Positions 39,305 through 47,939 of a stretch of 64,000 bases of DNA are shown here, piece by piece. The notes under the pieces are model-generated. The model had not been told where the DNA came from and did no database searches. It saw only the letters and a program-made list of their open reading frames with translations. The translations under genes were made by a program, and so were the position numbers. The stretch is from the NCBI GenBank assembly GCA_964399165.1, contig CAYNPO010000004.1, positions 62,001-126,000 on the forward strand. Direction: 5' to 3'. Source of the stretch: UBA6144 sp964399165 (GTDB lineage Bacteria; Bdellovibrionota; Bacteriovoracia; Bacteriovoracales; Bacteriovoracaceae). The first letter of the stretch is position 1. Each line of letters opens with the position of its first letter.

Positions 39305-40092
39305 GCCGCTTCCCCACCGCCAACAAACGTTTCGGGCAGCACTTCCTGCATTCCCCCAACGTCATCAACGCCATCACGGGCGACATCCCTGACGGCGTGG
39401 ACGCCATCATCGAAGTGGGGCCCGGGCCCGCGGTGCTCACGCCCAAGCTTGTCCACCACGGCCTGCCCGTGCACGTGGTGGAGATGGATAAACGCTTCCT
39501 GGAAACCCTGGCGGAAGTGGTGGGCCCCCAGAACGTGCATCAAGGCGACGCCCTGGACGTGGAATGGGACGCTTTTCTCGACGACAAAGGAATCAAGCGG
39601 GCGTGGATGGTCTCCAACCTCCCTTACAACGTCTCCGTGCCGCTAACACTCGCCTTCATGCGCTGCCCGCGCTTCATCCGCATGACCCTCATGTACCAGA
39701 AGGAAGTGGCGGAGAAATTCCATCCGCGGGAGACGCGCAACTCTATGGGCTCGCTCGCCGCCCTGGCCGCCACCTGGTTCAAGGTGGGCAAGCTGGTGGA
39801 CGTGCCCCCCGGGGCCTTCTCGCCCCCGCCTAAAGTCATGAGCCAAGTGCTGCGGTTTGACCGCCTGCCGGAGCCGGCCTTGCCCCTGGCGGACTGGGAG
39901 AAGCTCGAGGAATTCATGCGGCCCCTTTTCCAGAACCGGCGCAAGCAGATGCAAGGGCAGCTGCGCGGACGCTTGGATCCCGCACGTTTGGAAGCCTTCT
40001 TCCGCGAGGAAGAGCTGCCCGCAGGCATCCGCGCGGAGGCACTGACCCTGCCTCAGGTCTGGAAACTGTACCAACTCTCCCGTATGGATTAA
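39301..40092 (+). CDS. rsmA: 16S rRNA dimethyladenosine transferase RsmA (KsgA)
   Basis: 263 aa from the GTG at 39301 inside the tsaD stop; homology begins at RFGQHFL. SAM-binding IIEVGPGPAVLT, the catalytic NLPYNVS motif, and PPPKVMSQVLRF are in place. It dimethylates A1518 and A1519 of 16S rRNA late in 30S assembly. It is followed 12 bp later by smpB, so the region groups translation-quality genes. Confidence 0.95.
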   Translation: MSRFPTANKRFGQHFLHSPNVINAITGDIPDGVDAIIEVGPGPAVLTPKLVHHGLPVHVVEMDKRFLETLAEVVGPQNVHQGDALDVEWDAFLDDKGIKRAWMVSNLPYNVSVPLTLAFMRCPRFIRMTLMYQKEVAEKFHPRETRNSMGSLAALAATWFKVGKLVDVPPGAFSPPPKVMSQVLRFDRLPEPALPLADWEKLEEFMRPLFQNRRKQMQGQLRGRLDPARLEAFFREEELPAGIRAEALTLPQVWKLYQLSRMD

Positions 40093-40104
40093 GCTGGGCC
40101 CCGC

Positions 40105-40554
40105 ATGAGCACCAAGGTCATCGTGAAAAACAGCCGGGCCTCCTACGACTTCTTCCTGGAAGAGAAGATCGAGGCGGGCGTCGTCCTCCAGGGCACCGAG
40201 GTCAAGAGCCTGCGGGATGGGAAGGCCACCATGAACGAGGCCTTCGTGACCATCGACTCCAAGAACGAGGCCTGGCTCCACAACCTCACCATTCCCCACT
40301 ACGTTTTCGGGAATATCCACAATCACGAGGAGACCCGGAAAAGAAAATTGCTGCTCCACAGCAAAGAGATTGCCGACCTTAATAAAAAGATGATGCTTAA
40401 GGGGCTTACGCTGATTCCCACCCAGCTCTACTTCAAAGACGGGCGGGTGAAGTGCGAAATCGCTTTGGCCAAGGGCAAAAAACTCTATGATAAGCGCGAG
40501 TCCTCGGCTAAAAAGGATCTTGATCGTAAGCTAAGGCAAGGGAATTACGAGTAG
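40105..40554 (+). CDS. smpB: SsrA-binding protein SmpB
   Basis: 149 aa. AGVVLQGTEVKSLRDGKATM and LLLHSKEIADL, TLIPTQLYFK, GRVKCEIALAKGKKLYDKR and the basic C-terminal tail are all typical. It binds tmRNA and starts trans-translation of stalled ribosomes. No tmRNA gene was recognised in this window. The next gene starts 3 bp after the stop. Confidence 0.97.
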   Translation: MSTKVIVKNSRASYDFFLEEKIEAGVVLQGTEVKSLRDGKATMNEAFVTIDSKNEAWLHNLTIPHYVFGNIHNHEETRKRKLLLHSKEIADLNKKMMLKGLTLIPTQLYFKDGRVKCEIALAKGKKLYDKRESSAKKDLDRKLRQGNYE

Positions 40555-40557
40555 CGC

Positions 40558-40899
40558 ATGCAGCCAGAAGAGCTCCAACCACTCCGCCAACTGACTCGAC
40601 TCAATGAGCCGAAAGTCTTCACGCACGAAGAGGCCCTGGAACTGGTCTCCCTCCTCACCGTCATCAGCGCCCGTACCAAAAAAGAACTAAACAACCTGAA
40701 CGCGCAATTGGCCTACTTCAAGAACCGCCAGGACAAGACCACCGAGCTGCAGGATAAGATCAACGCTTGCCTGCAAACCTGGTCCGAGAAAGTCCGCCGC
40801 CTGGGCGCCATCCCGGTCGCCCTGTGCAAAGTAAAGATCCCCGGCGAGACCGGCCAGTACTACTGGGAATACCCCGAGAACAAGCTCTACCTGAACTAA
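40558..40899 (+). CDS. Small cytoplasmic protein, DUF2203-like
   Basis: 113 aa without signal or transmembrane segments. An N-terminal helix pair (FTHEEALELVSLLTVIS, then ELNNLNAQLAYF) and a C-terminal beta stretch (VALCKVKIPGETGQYYWEY) recall DUF2203 proteins, whose pattern is helical followed by a CWRLGE-like segment; the match is weak. Placed 3 bp after smpB, so likely co-expressed. It ends with a 4-bp overlap on the convergent permease gene. Confidence 0.6.
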   Translation: MQPEELQPLRQLTRLNEPKVFTHEEALELVSLLTVISARTKKELNNLNAQLAYFKNRQDKTTELQDKINACLQTWSEKVRRLGAIPVALCKVKIPGETGQYYWEYPENKLYLN

Positions 40900-41642
40900 G
40901 TCAGGTAGCCCGCGAGCCCCGAGAGCAATCCCTTCATCCCGATCAACGTGAGCAGTCCCTTGATTAAGAGGTCGAGCTGACGGTCGCTCACGCGCTTGCC
41001 AATGGGGCGCGCCAGGAATAGACCGATCAAAACCGCCACGGCCATGAGCGCGAGCGCGCTGCCATGCTCGCCGTAGTCTATGCCCGCCGCCCCCGTGTAC
41101 GCGCCCACCCGGGCCGTATGCAGGGCCAGCTGGCAGGCGCTCTTGGTGGAGACCATGCGCTCGCGCTTGATCCCCACCTTGTCGAAGAAGGGATTCAGTA
41201 AGGGGCCCACCACGCCGGCGAGCATGCTAAAGAAACCTGAAACCAGGCCGAGCTTAACAAAGCCCTCGCGGTCGAACGCGGCGACCTTCAGATGTTTGGG
41301 CAGCTTCCCCCAGGTGGCGAGCAAGATCATCGCCCCCAGCAGGGCCTCCATCAAATGGAGGTTCAGGTGCGGTAGCCACAGTCCGCCCACCCACGCGCCT
41401 GGCAACAACAGCAAGGAGTAACGCCATACTATGTCCCAGCGCACTTCACGCCACCACACTGCCACGCGTGTGCCGTTGCTCAGGAGCTGGATCGCGCCGT
41501 GGAGGGCCAGGGCCTCGGGCGCGGGATAGAAGAAGAGCAAGGCGCCGAGGATGAAAGCGCCACCGGCCAGCCCCGTGAGCCCCGAGAGGAGCCCGCCCAA
41601 AACCGTGACGGGAAAGAGCAGTGCCAGCGCGCCGAGACCCAT
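40896..41642 (-). CDS. TauE/SafE-family membrane permease
   Basis: 248 aa, seven or eight hydrophobic helices. The two family repeats are visible: GGLLSGLTGLAGGAFILGAL near residue 20 and SGFFSMLAGVVGPLLNPFF near residue 135. Such proteins are proposed exporters of sulphite or organosulphonates, but the substrate is not determinable here. It is transcribed toward smpB, overlapping by 4 bp, and divergent from the next gene with a 53-bp gap. Confidence 0.85.
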   Translation of the reverse strand: MGLGALALLFPVTVLGGLLSGLTGLAGGAFILGALLFFYPAPEALALHGAIQLLSNGTRVAVWWREVRWDIVWRYSLLLLPGAWVGGLWLPHLNLHLMEALLGAMILLATWGKLPKHLKVAAFDREGFVKLGLVSGFFSMLAGVVGPLLNPFFDKVGIKRERMVSTKSACQLALHTARVGAYTGAAGIDYGEHGSALALMAVAVLIGLFLARPIGKRVSDRQLDLLIKGLLTLIGMKGLLSGLAGYLT

Positions 41643-41695
41643 GCCCCACTCTCCGCCCGTTTGACCGCCCCGTCAACGCATCCTAAAATGGGCCC

Positions 41696-42193
41696 ATGAA
41701 AGCACGATGGGATCGCCTCCTCGCGTGGGCGCGTGCGCTGCCCTTGTCTCGCGTCTGTCTGGTGGTAGGCGTGGCGGGGTTTGTGTTGGACGTACTCTCC
41801 TGCGCGTACATGGCCCAGTGGTGGCAAGCCAAGCGCTTGGGGGAGCAGGTGCTGACGGCCTCGCTGCTGGCCCAGGGGACGTCGGTGGCGGACATCGGGC
41901 CCGAGGCAGCGCTGGATTTCCTGCAGATGGCGCAGCTGACGTTTGAAGGCATGTTGCTGGCCCTGGTCTTGGTCAACGGCGCGTTCTACACAGCCTTCGC
42001 CTTTCGCAAAGGCTGGGCCGTGCGCTACGTCACCGGCTACCTGCTGACCGCGGCCGTGTTCGGCATCACCTTGCTCTTCGAAGGTTTCCCGGTAGGCGGG
42101 GCGTGGGAGCTGGTGAACCTGCTCGGAATTCCGCTGTATGGTTTAATTGGATTGGTCGCGTGGTCTAGAAAATCCGAACTAATTGTTCAATAA
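41696..42193 (+). CDS. Small polytopic membrane protein of unknown function
   Basis: 165 aa with about four transmembrane helices (about 18-38, 73-97, 105-122 and 130-150). Basic N-terminus, then VCLVVGVAGFVLDVLSCAYM. No family recognised. The end of the gene drifts to lower GC, towards the AT-rich gene that follows 5 bp later. Confidence 0.65.
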   Translation: MKARWDRLLAWARALPLSRVCLVVGVAGFVLDVLSCAYMAQWWQAKRLGEQVLTASLLAQGTSVADIGPEAALDFLQMAQLTFEGMLLALVLVNGAFYTAFAFRKGWAVRYVTGYLLTAAVFGITLLFEGFPVGGAWELVNLLGIPLYGLIGLVAWSRKSELIVQ

Positions 42194-42198
42194 GCTGC

Positions 42199-42804
42199 AT
42201 GGGTTTAACTTTTAGCCAGGAAGTACTACTCGCTTTGCTAGGAGCAGGGGCAACTGTTTTAGCGGTTGGCGCAACGATTTGGTACGACCGGCACAAGACT
42301 GGGATTCATCAGCGTCAGCAGGTTCGCGCCATTTGCCAAGCTATTCGCACCGAAATCACGTGCGTAATGGACCGTTACAAATCGACAATGGGAGAAACGG
42401 TAGAGAACCACGATCCTTCAAGACCATTTACATCGATATACATCGTCGAAAATGATTACTTCTCTATCTTCCATTCAAATTCGGATCGGATTGGGGAAAT
42501 CGAAGACGAAAAGGTTCGGAACGCAATCGTCACGGCGTATGTGCAAATGAAGGGTCTCGCCGACACATATAAATTCCACAACCACCTTGTTGAGAAATAT
42601 GTGGCCTTTACTCACAACTCAGCCCAAGTGTTCCTTTCCAAGGTGCCCGACGACGGATTCTTTGATCGATTTAAAAGGTTGTCCATAGAACATGACAATG
42701 CCTTGCAAATGAATTTTACGGCCATCCAAGAATCTCATCAAAAAGCATTGGGAAGATCCCAAGAAGCTGTGGACCTACTCACTCGTTATATCGCCACCCA
42801 TTAA
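42199..42804 (+). CDS. AT-rich protein with one N-terminal membrane helix, probably acquired
   Basis: 201 aa. One transmembrane helix (about residues 8-27), then a cytoplasmic or periplasmic helical domain with no known motif. Codon use is plainly different from the neighbours: many AAA, AAT, ATT and TTT codons and visibly low GC in an otherwise GC-rich window. That suggests recent transfer. No mobile-element genes or flanking repeats were seen. It ends 4 bp inside the convergent Cys-cluster protein gene. Confidence 0.6.
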   Translation: MGLTFSQEVLLALLGAGATVLAVGATIWYDRHKTGIHQRQQVRAICQAIRTEITCVMDRYKSTMGETVENHDPSRPFTSIYIVENDYFSIFHSNSDRIGEIEDEKVRNAIVTAYVQMKGLADTYKFHNHLVEKYVAFTHNSAQVFLSKVPDDGFFDRFKRLSIEHDNALQMNFTAIQESHQKALGRSQEAVDLLTRYIATH

Positions 42805-43742
42805 CCCGCAAAATCCGGCACCACGAAATTCCCCCCATCCGCGTTCCCCCACTCCGGCACGGGCTGGAGCTTGTCCATGAGGAGCCTCTGGCCCGCCAGG
42901 GCCAGGAGGAACGAGTCGAAGGCCTTGGGGTGCTTCACCAGCTGGTCGAAGTCATTGTCGTAGATGAAGAGCTTGAGCTTGGACTCCACCTCCCGCACCA
43001 AGGCCTCCCGGGAGGCGGTGGAGAGGTCCAGGTCCATGAGCTGTAAGAGCTGCATTTTACCGATCATGCCGGCGCGCAGGAGCTCCAACAGCACGATCTG
43101 CGTACTGCTTTCATGTAACTCCAGCTCCTCCGGCAAGCGTCCCCGCAGGTATTTCATGCGCGCGAGCAGCATCACCGACACGTGCCCGTAGGAGTCGTAG
43201 CTGTTCTTGAACACGCCCAGGAGCTGGTCGTAGTAGTTCTTCCAGATCCAGAAGTCGATGGGCCGGTGCCAGTAGGGCACGAAGCCCTTCCTCAGCTTGC
43301 GCTTGAAGGAACGCGAGAGCATGTGCTCATCGGCGGTTTTCTGGAGGATGTCTCGGGACCAGTCCCATTCGTCGGCCTCCAGGCGCTTCTGCTCGTAGCG
43401 CTTGGGGTTTTCCAGCCGCAGGCGCTCGTCCTCGTCCAACAGCTCCGCCATCTCCCGGCGCACCTCGCGCACGGGCCCCCGGGGGCAGTCGTTGGCCCCG
43501 GGGCAGCCGGGCAGGCAGGTCTCGCACAAAGGGCGCGACAGCGGGAAATCCACCATGAGGTGCTTGAGCCCGTATTGAGCGGCCCAGGCGGGAATGATTT
43601 CGTCCCGGTCCTGGATCTCCTCGTCCTTCATCTGGTGCAGGGACTTGAGGAACCAGCGGCCGCGCTCCGGGTAGTATTCGAGCAGGCAGAAGAAGAAATT
43701 CTCCCGGCGCCCACCCCCGAGGCTCAGCCCGGCGACGTTCAT
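42801..43742 (-). CDS. Protein with N-terminal RNase-H-like look and CxxCx3Cx5C cluster
   Basis: 313 aa from the ATG at 43742 (ATGA overlap with the GHMP kinase stop); the frame continues upstream but that part is the kinase shadow. The N-terminus VAGLSLGGG and MVDFPLSRP weakly recall DUF429/RNase-H-fold predicted nucleases. Directly after comes CETCLPGCPGANDC (Cys73, 76, 80, 86), able to bind zinc or an Fe-S cluster. The rest is helical, rich in Leu/Arg. No confident family. Last of a tdk-hpt-GHMP operon, so a nucleotide or sugar-phosphate context is likely. Confidence 0.6.
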   Translation of the reverse strand: MNVAGLSLGGGRRENFFFCLLEYYPERGRWFLKSLHQMKDEEIQDRDEIIPAWAAQYGLKHLMVDFPLSRPLCETCLPGCPGANDCPRGPVREVRREMAELLDEDERLRLENPKRYEQKRLEADEWDWSRDILQKTADEHMLSRSFKRKLRKGFVPYWHRPIDFWIWKNYYDQLLGVFKNSYDSYGHVSVMLLARMKYLRGRLPEELELHESSTQIVLLELLRAGMIGKMQLLQLMDLDLSTASREALVREVESKLKLFIYDNDFDQLVKHPKAFDSFLLALAGQRLLMDKLQPVPEWGNADGGNFVVPDFAG

Positions 43743-44755
43743 CCGAGGGGGGACTCCACCCGGAAGTCCAGGCGGCGCATGTTGCACTTGAGGATGAGGG
43801 CGTCCAAGGCGTCCAGGTCCATCCCGTGGTGGATGAGGATGAAGCAGCCGCCGCCGCCGGCGCCGCACATCTTCAGGCCCACCGGGTGGCCCTGGGCCCG
43901 CAGGGCGCCCGCCAGATCGCGGATCTTGTCGGTGGTGATGTTGGGAAAGAGCTTTTCGCGCTCCTCTCCTTCCTGGCCGATCAGGCGGAGCATCTCGTCC
44001 CAGCGCTTGGCTCGGATGGCCTCGCGGGTTTTGGCGGAGATGGCGGCGATGGCAGCGAGCCCGTCACGCACTTCTTGGCGCTTGTCGAAGAAGCCCTTGT
44101 AGACTTCCCAGTTGTTGATGCCGGAGGCGCGGCTTTGGCCGGAGTAAACCAACGCCACGTTTTTCTCCAGCACCTGCTTGAGCTCGGGGGTGTAGAGCTG
44201 CTCGATGAGCACGTCGCCCTCGATGCCCTTCAGCGCCAAGACCCCGCCCACCAGGGCGGGGAAGTAATCCTGGTAGCCCGCCATGCCTTGGTTGAGGATG
44301 CGGGACTCCACGCCCTTCACCCGGCGCACGGCCTCTTTCACGTCGAAAGAGCGGCCAGTGAGACCGCACAGGGCCTTGTAGAGTGTCACACCCATGGCCG
44401 AAGAGCCGCCGAGGCCCGATCCCGCGGGGGCGCCGGAGGAGAGCTCCACGCGCAGATTCGAGTTGATCCCGAAGAGCTTGAGGAGCTGGAGCACGAACGT
44501 CATTTCCTCGAAGCGCGAGGAGTAGAGCACATGGTCGTCGGTGAGATCCTTGGCCTCGTACTTGTAAGTCTTGCCGTAGTCGGTGGAGTTGATCTCCACG
44601 CCGTCGTAAGTGGTCTTCTCGAGGACCACCTTGGCCTTGAGGCCCGTGGCCACGTTCAGGGTCCACACGTCCTTGAGGATCAGGTTGATGGGTTCGATGT
44701 CCAGGGTCCCGCCGACCAGGTCGACCCGGACGGAGCCGCTTTCAGTTACCCGCAT
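43739..44755 (-). CDS. GHMP-family kinase (heptose/sugar kinase-like)
   Basis: 338 aa. N-terminal SGSVRVDLVGGTLDI replaces the typical GHMP N-motif; the ATP-binding GAPAGSGLGGSSAMG is at 108-122; KMCGAGGGGCFIL is motif 3. The length and motifs suit galactokinase/HddA-type (D-glycero-D-manno-heptose kinase) enzymes, but mevalonate-type kinases share them. Substrate unknown. The start overlaps hpt by 14 bp, and its stop overlaps the Cys-cluster gene by 4 bp. Confidence 0.8.
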   Translation of the reverse strand: MRVTESGSVRVDLVGGTLDIEPINLILKDVWTLNVATGLKAKVVLEKTTYDGVEINSTDYGKTYKYEAKDLTDDHVLYSSRFEEMTFVLQLLKLFGINSNLRVELSSGAPAGSGLGGSSAMGVTLYKALCGLTGRSFDVKEAVRRVKGVESRILNQGMAGYQDYFPALVGGVLALKGIEGDVLIEQLYTPELKQVLEKNVALVYSGQSRASGINNWEVYKGFFDKRQEVRDGLAAIAAISAKTREAIRAKRWDEMLRLIGQEGEEREKLFPNITTDKIRDLAGALRAQGHPVGLKMCGAGGGGCFILIHHGMDLDALDALILKCNMRRLDFRVESPLG

Positions 44756-45272
44756 TCAGCACCCCGATGTAGGGAAGCTCGCGATAGCGGCCAGCGTAGT
44801 CCAGCCCGTAACCGATGACGAACTTGTCCTCGATCTCGAAACCCAGGTAGTCGATTTTCACGTCGTGCTTGAGCTTGGAGGGCTTATACAGCAGGGAGGC
44901 GAGCTTGATGCTCTTGGGGTTACGGATCTTCAGCATGGACAACAGCGTCTTGATGGTGAGCCCGGTGTCCACGATGTCTTCCACGATGAGGACGTTCTTG
45001 CCCTCCACGTTGCAGGTGACGTCCATTTCCAAGCGCACGCTGCCGGAACTTTCGGTTCCGTCGCCATATGAGGACAAGGAGATGAACTCCAGGGTGAGAG
45101 GACGGTTGATCCGCTTGATGAGGTCGGAGCAGAAAATGAAGGCGCCCTTGAGGACGCAGATGACCACCAGGTCCTCGCCAGCGAAATCCTGGGTCACCGC
45201 CTGGCCCAGGGCCTCGATGCGCAGAGCGATTTCCTCCTCGGAAATCAGGACTTCGGGGGTGTAATTCTCCAT
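44742..45272 (-). CDS. hpt: Hypoxanthine phosphoribosyltransferase
   Basis: 176 aa from the ATG at 45272, with GGAGGAG upstream; an in-frame Met 11 codons earlier is not supported. The PRPP motif VLIVEDIVDTG is intact, with VCVLKGAFIF near the N-terminus and YAGRYRELPYIGVL at the end. It salvages hypoxanthine or guanine to IMP or GMP. It lies between tdk and the GHMP kinase gene. Confidence 0.93.
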   Translation of the reverse strand: MENYTPEVLISEEEIALRIEALGQAVTQDFAGEDLVVICVLKGAFIFCSDLIKRINRPLTLEFISLSSYGDGTESSGSVRLEMDVTCNVEGKNVLIVEDIVDTGLTIKTLLSMLKIRNPKSIKLASLLYKPSKLKHDVKIDYLGFEIEDKFVIGYGLDYAGRYRELPYIGVLNAGN

Positions 45273-45329
45273 GGGCTCCTCCGTCGGTGGGACCCAGGGT
45301 ATCACGCGCGAAATCCAGGCGTCCCGCGC

Positions 45330-45953
45330 TTAGTTGGGCAGCTCCTCGAGGGCCCGGCGCTTTTCTTCCTCAAGGGGCAAGAGGGCCTGCTCTTCGCCCT
45401 CGTCCCACTGGTAGTGCGCGCGGCAGCGCGCCTCATAGGCATCAGCCTCGCCCAGGAGGATGCGCTCCTTGCTGGGCACGAGGCGCTGGGAGCGCACGGC
45501 GGAAGCGCCGCACACGGTGCAAATGGCGTGGATCTTGGTCACTTCGTCGGCGATGGCGAGCAACTGGGGCATGGGGCCGAAGGGGCGAGCGCGGTAGTCC
45601 AGATCCAGACCCGCGCAAATCACGCGGCATCCCCGGGCGGCTAGCTTGCTCACCACGGTCACGATGGCGTCGTCGAAGAATTGGACCTCATCGATGGCCA
45701 CCACGCGGGTGGAGTCTTTCAGGCGCATGAGGATGGTCACGGCGGTGTCCACGGGCTCTGCCCGCAGGGCCATGGAAGAGTGGCTGACCACTTCCTCTTC
45801 GCCGTAGCGCACGTCCAAGGCCGGCTTGAAAATCTGCACCCGCTGCTGCGCTATCTGCGCCCGCTTGACCCGACGGATGAGTTCCTCGGTCTTGCCCGAG
45901 AACATGGGCCCACATACGACTTCGATGGACCCGGTGAAGTACTGCTGCATCAT
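45330..45953 (-). CDS. tdk: Thymidine kinase
   Basis: 207 aa (type II). P-loop GPMFSGKTEELIRR, Walker B-like VVAIDEVQFFD, lid/zinc region with CTVCGASA and the later EARCRAHY. It phosphorylates thymidine with ATP. It is first in the tdk-hpt-GHMP-Cys cluster group, and points to uptake and salvage of DNA breakdown products, as expected in a predatory or host-associated lifestyle (inference). Confidence 0.95.
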   Translation of the reverse strand: MMQQYFTGSIEVVCGPMFSGKTEELIRRVKRAQIAQQRVQIFKPALDVRYGEEEVVSHSSMALRAEPVDTAVTILMRLKDSTRVVAIDEVQFFDDAIVTVVSKLAARGCRVICAGLDLDYRARPFGPMPQLLAIADEVTKIHAICTVCGASAVRSQRLVPSKERILLGEADAYEARCRAHYQWDEGEEQALLPLEEEKRRALEELPN

Positions 45954-46026
45954 ATAAAGGCATTTTTTCAGGAAGGGGGAAGGATGACAATTCCGCTCAG
46001 GGGCCGTCAGAAAATGTCGGCCCTCT

Positions 46027-46671
46027 TCAGCTCTTGCTTAAATAAAAAACTGCGAGAGCCACCAGGGAAATAAACATGGCGCTGACCACGGTGGGAGTGA
46101 GGAGAATCACCACGCTCAGGGAGCGAGAGGCCCCTAAATTGCGCCGCAGCCCGACGTAGGCGAGGAAAAACCAGGCGATTTTTTGCAAGAAAGGCCCCAG
46201 CACCGGCAGCAGCAGGAAGGCGTGAGAGCTCAGCGCCACAGTGGTGATCTGCTCGGCCCGCTCCTCCCGGTCCTCTTCCAGCCCCAAGAAGCCGCCGAAG
46301 ATGCGGATGACGAAATTCCAAAAGCCGGTGATGACCAGGGTGAGGATCGGGAAAAACACGATGTCCAGGGCGGTGGAGAAGACCAGCACGTAGTAGGGCC
46401 AGAGTCCGTCCTGGGTTTCCACCAAGGAGAAGAACGCGCCCCCTTCGTTCTGAAAACTCAGGAAGGCCTGGATGAGCAAGTTGGCCAACAAGAGCTTGGA
46501 CATCCCCTGCACCACGGCCATGGCCCAGGACATGCCAAGGAACTCGGTGAGTCCCGGGCGTGGCAACTCCGCCCCTTCCCACAAAGGGACGCCGCGCCTG
46601 AGCCAATCGTGCACGCGCCCTGGGCGCATGAGCGAAAAGCCGTAGATGTGCAGGTGGTCGCGCAGCTTCAT
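46027..46671 (-). CDS. Polytopic membrane protein, Yip1-like
   Basis: 214 aa, about five transmembrane helices (about 48-70, 92-120, 148-168, 170-185, 190-210). The arrangement and the FFPILTLVITGFWNFV segment recall Yip1-domain bacterial membrane proteins, but the match is weak. It begins 4 bp inside the DUF4340 gene stop and closes the ABC operon, so it may be an accessory of the exporter. Confidence 0.6.
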   Translation of the reverse strand: MKLRDHLHIYGFSLMRPGRVHDWLRRGVPLWEGAELPRPGLTEFLGMSWAMAVVQGMSKLLLANLLIQAFLSFQNEGGAFFSLVETQDGLWPYYVLVFSTALDIVFFPILTLVITGFWNFVIRIFGGFLGLEEDREERAEQITTVALSSHAFLLLPVLGPFLQKIAWFFLAYVGLRRNLGASRSLSVVILLTPTVVSAMFISLVALAVFYLSKS

Positions 46672-47939
46672 GGTTTTTTGAGACTAACAAAGTCGAACCC
46701 GGAGTCCAAGGGCGGGAAGAAGCCCAGGGCCACGTTGAGGCCGCATTCCAGCAGGGCGTGCCCCCCGGGGACCGACAACCAGTGCCAGGTTTCCGCCCCG
46801 AGGGTGACGGCGAACTTGGCGCCTGCGGCCAACGTGCGACATTCCGTGGGGGCAAGGAGGGAAACGTGGGCGAAGGTTTGGGGCGCGGAGAAAAAGTTCA
46901 GGAGGCCAACGGCCTTCTCCTCATCCAGGCTGGAGGGACGAAACGTCCAGCGGCCGGCCACCACTTCCGCTTCCCAGGAGTCCCTGCCCTGGACCAAACG
47001 GGCGTGGGTGGGTGGCTGGGGACGTAAGGTGAGGTTGGAAGGTTTGTCGATGAGCCGCGCGGGGAAGCGGCGAAGGAGCGCGCTGGAAGGTTCGTCCACC
47101 GGGAAGGCCCGCCCCAAGGAGGCAACCCACACGTAAAGCAGGGGCAGCGAGGGGTGCGCGTAGAACTCCCAAACGGTCTCCTCCTTCCCCTCCAAAAACC
47201 GCCATGACGCCAAAGCGGGTTTACCCGCGGGTTTGTGAGCAAGCTCCTCCCCTTGCCGGTGCAAGGATAAAAGGCCCGCTTGGAAGGCCTTGAGGAGGGG
47301 TTCCGCCCAGGGTCGGGCCCCCAGGGCGGGCGCGTCCAAACGGCGCTCTCCGTCGGTCCACGAGCGGAAACTCCCCAGGCGCGTGAGCAAGGTGAGCCGG
47401 GTTTCCCGCCAGGCGTGCTCGTTGGCCAGGAAAAGGTCGCGCAGCCGTTGGTACTTCGCTTCCTGAAGGACGTTCTCGGTGTCGGCGGTGGCCAAAGATC
47501 CCATTTCCCGCAAGTCGACAACACGCACTCCCGGCTCGCCTTCCATCCCGAAGTAAAAAACATCGCCCGACGGGGCCAAGTCCCCGAGGGTGAAAGTGGT
47601 GCCATTGAGTTTGAAATTCACGCCTTCGCCGAAAAAGTCCTCGCGGCTACCGCCTCCCTCCGACGGATCCAGCACGCGGGCGAAATGGAAGGCCTCCAGG
47701 CTGCGCTGGAACTCTTGCAGGGCCTCTGCCCTCACCATCTGGCCGGAGGATGTCCGCCACACGCCGTCCCGAGGGGCGAAGCGCACATGGGGCAATTCCA
47801 CCGAGCGCAGATCCGCCAGGGCCGCGCGCAAGCTGCCCTCCACGGCATCCTGCTTCTTCCACACCTCTTTCTCGGTGAGCAGCCACGTGGCGAACAGGAG
47901 GAGCGCGGCCAATCCCGCCATGGGGATGAGCCGTTTCAT
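46668..47939 (-). CDS. DUF4340-like protein of a Gld-type ABC operon
   Basis: 423 aa from the ATG at 47939 (ATGA overlap with the GldG-like gene). One N-terminal transmembrane helix (LIPMAGLAALLLFATWLL) then a long periplasmic beta-rich region (SVELPHVRFAPRDGVWR, WRTSSGQMV), the usual layout of DUF4340 proteins next to GldG. No catalytic residues are apparent. Probably part of an envelope export or gliding-motility complex. Confidence 0.7.
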   Translation of the reverse strand: MKRLIPMAGLAALLLFATWLLTEKEVWKKQDAVEGSLRAALADLRSVELPHVRFAPRDGVWRTSSGQMVRAEALQEFQRSLEAFHFARVLDPSEGGGSREDFFGEGVNFKLNGTTFTLGDLAPSGDVFYFGMEGEPGVRVVDLREMGSLATADTENVLQEAKYQRLRDLFLANEHAWRETRLTLLTRLGSFRSWTDGERRLDAPALGARPWAEPLLKAFQAGLLSLHRQGEELAHKPAGKPALASWRFLEGKEETVWEFYAHPSLPLLYVWVASLGRAFPVDEPSSALLRRFPARLIDKPSNLTLRPQPPTHARLVQGRDSWEAEVVAGRWTFRPSSLDEEKAVGLLNFFSAPQTFAHVSLLAPTECRTLAAGAKFAVTLGAETWHWLSVPGGHALLECGLNVALGFFPPLDSGFDFVSLKKP

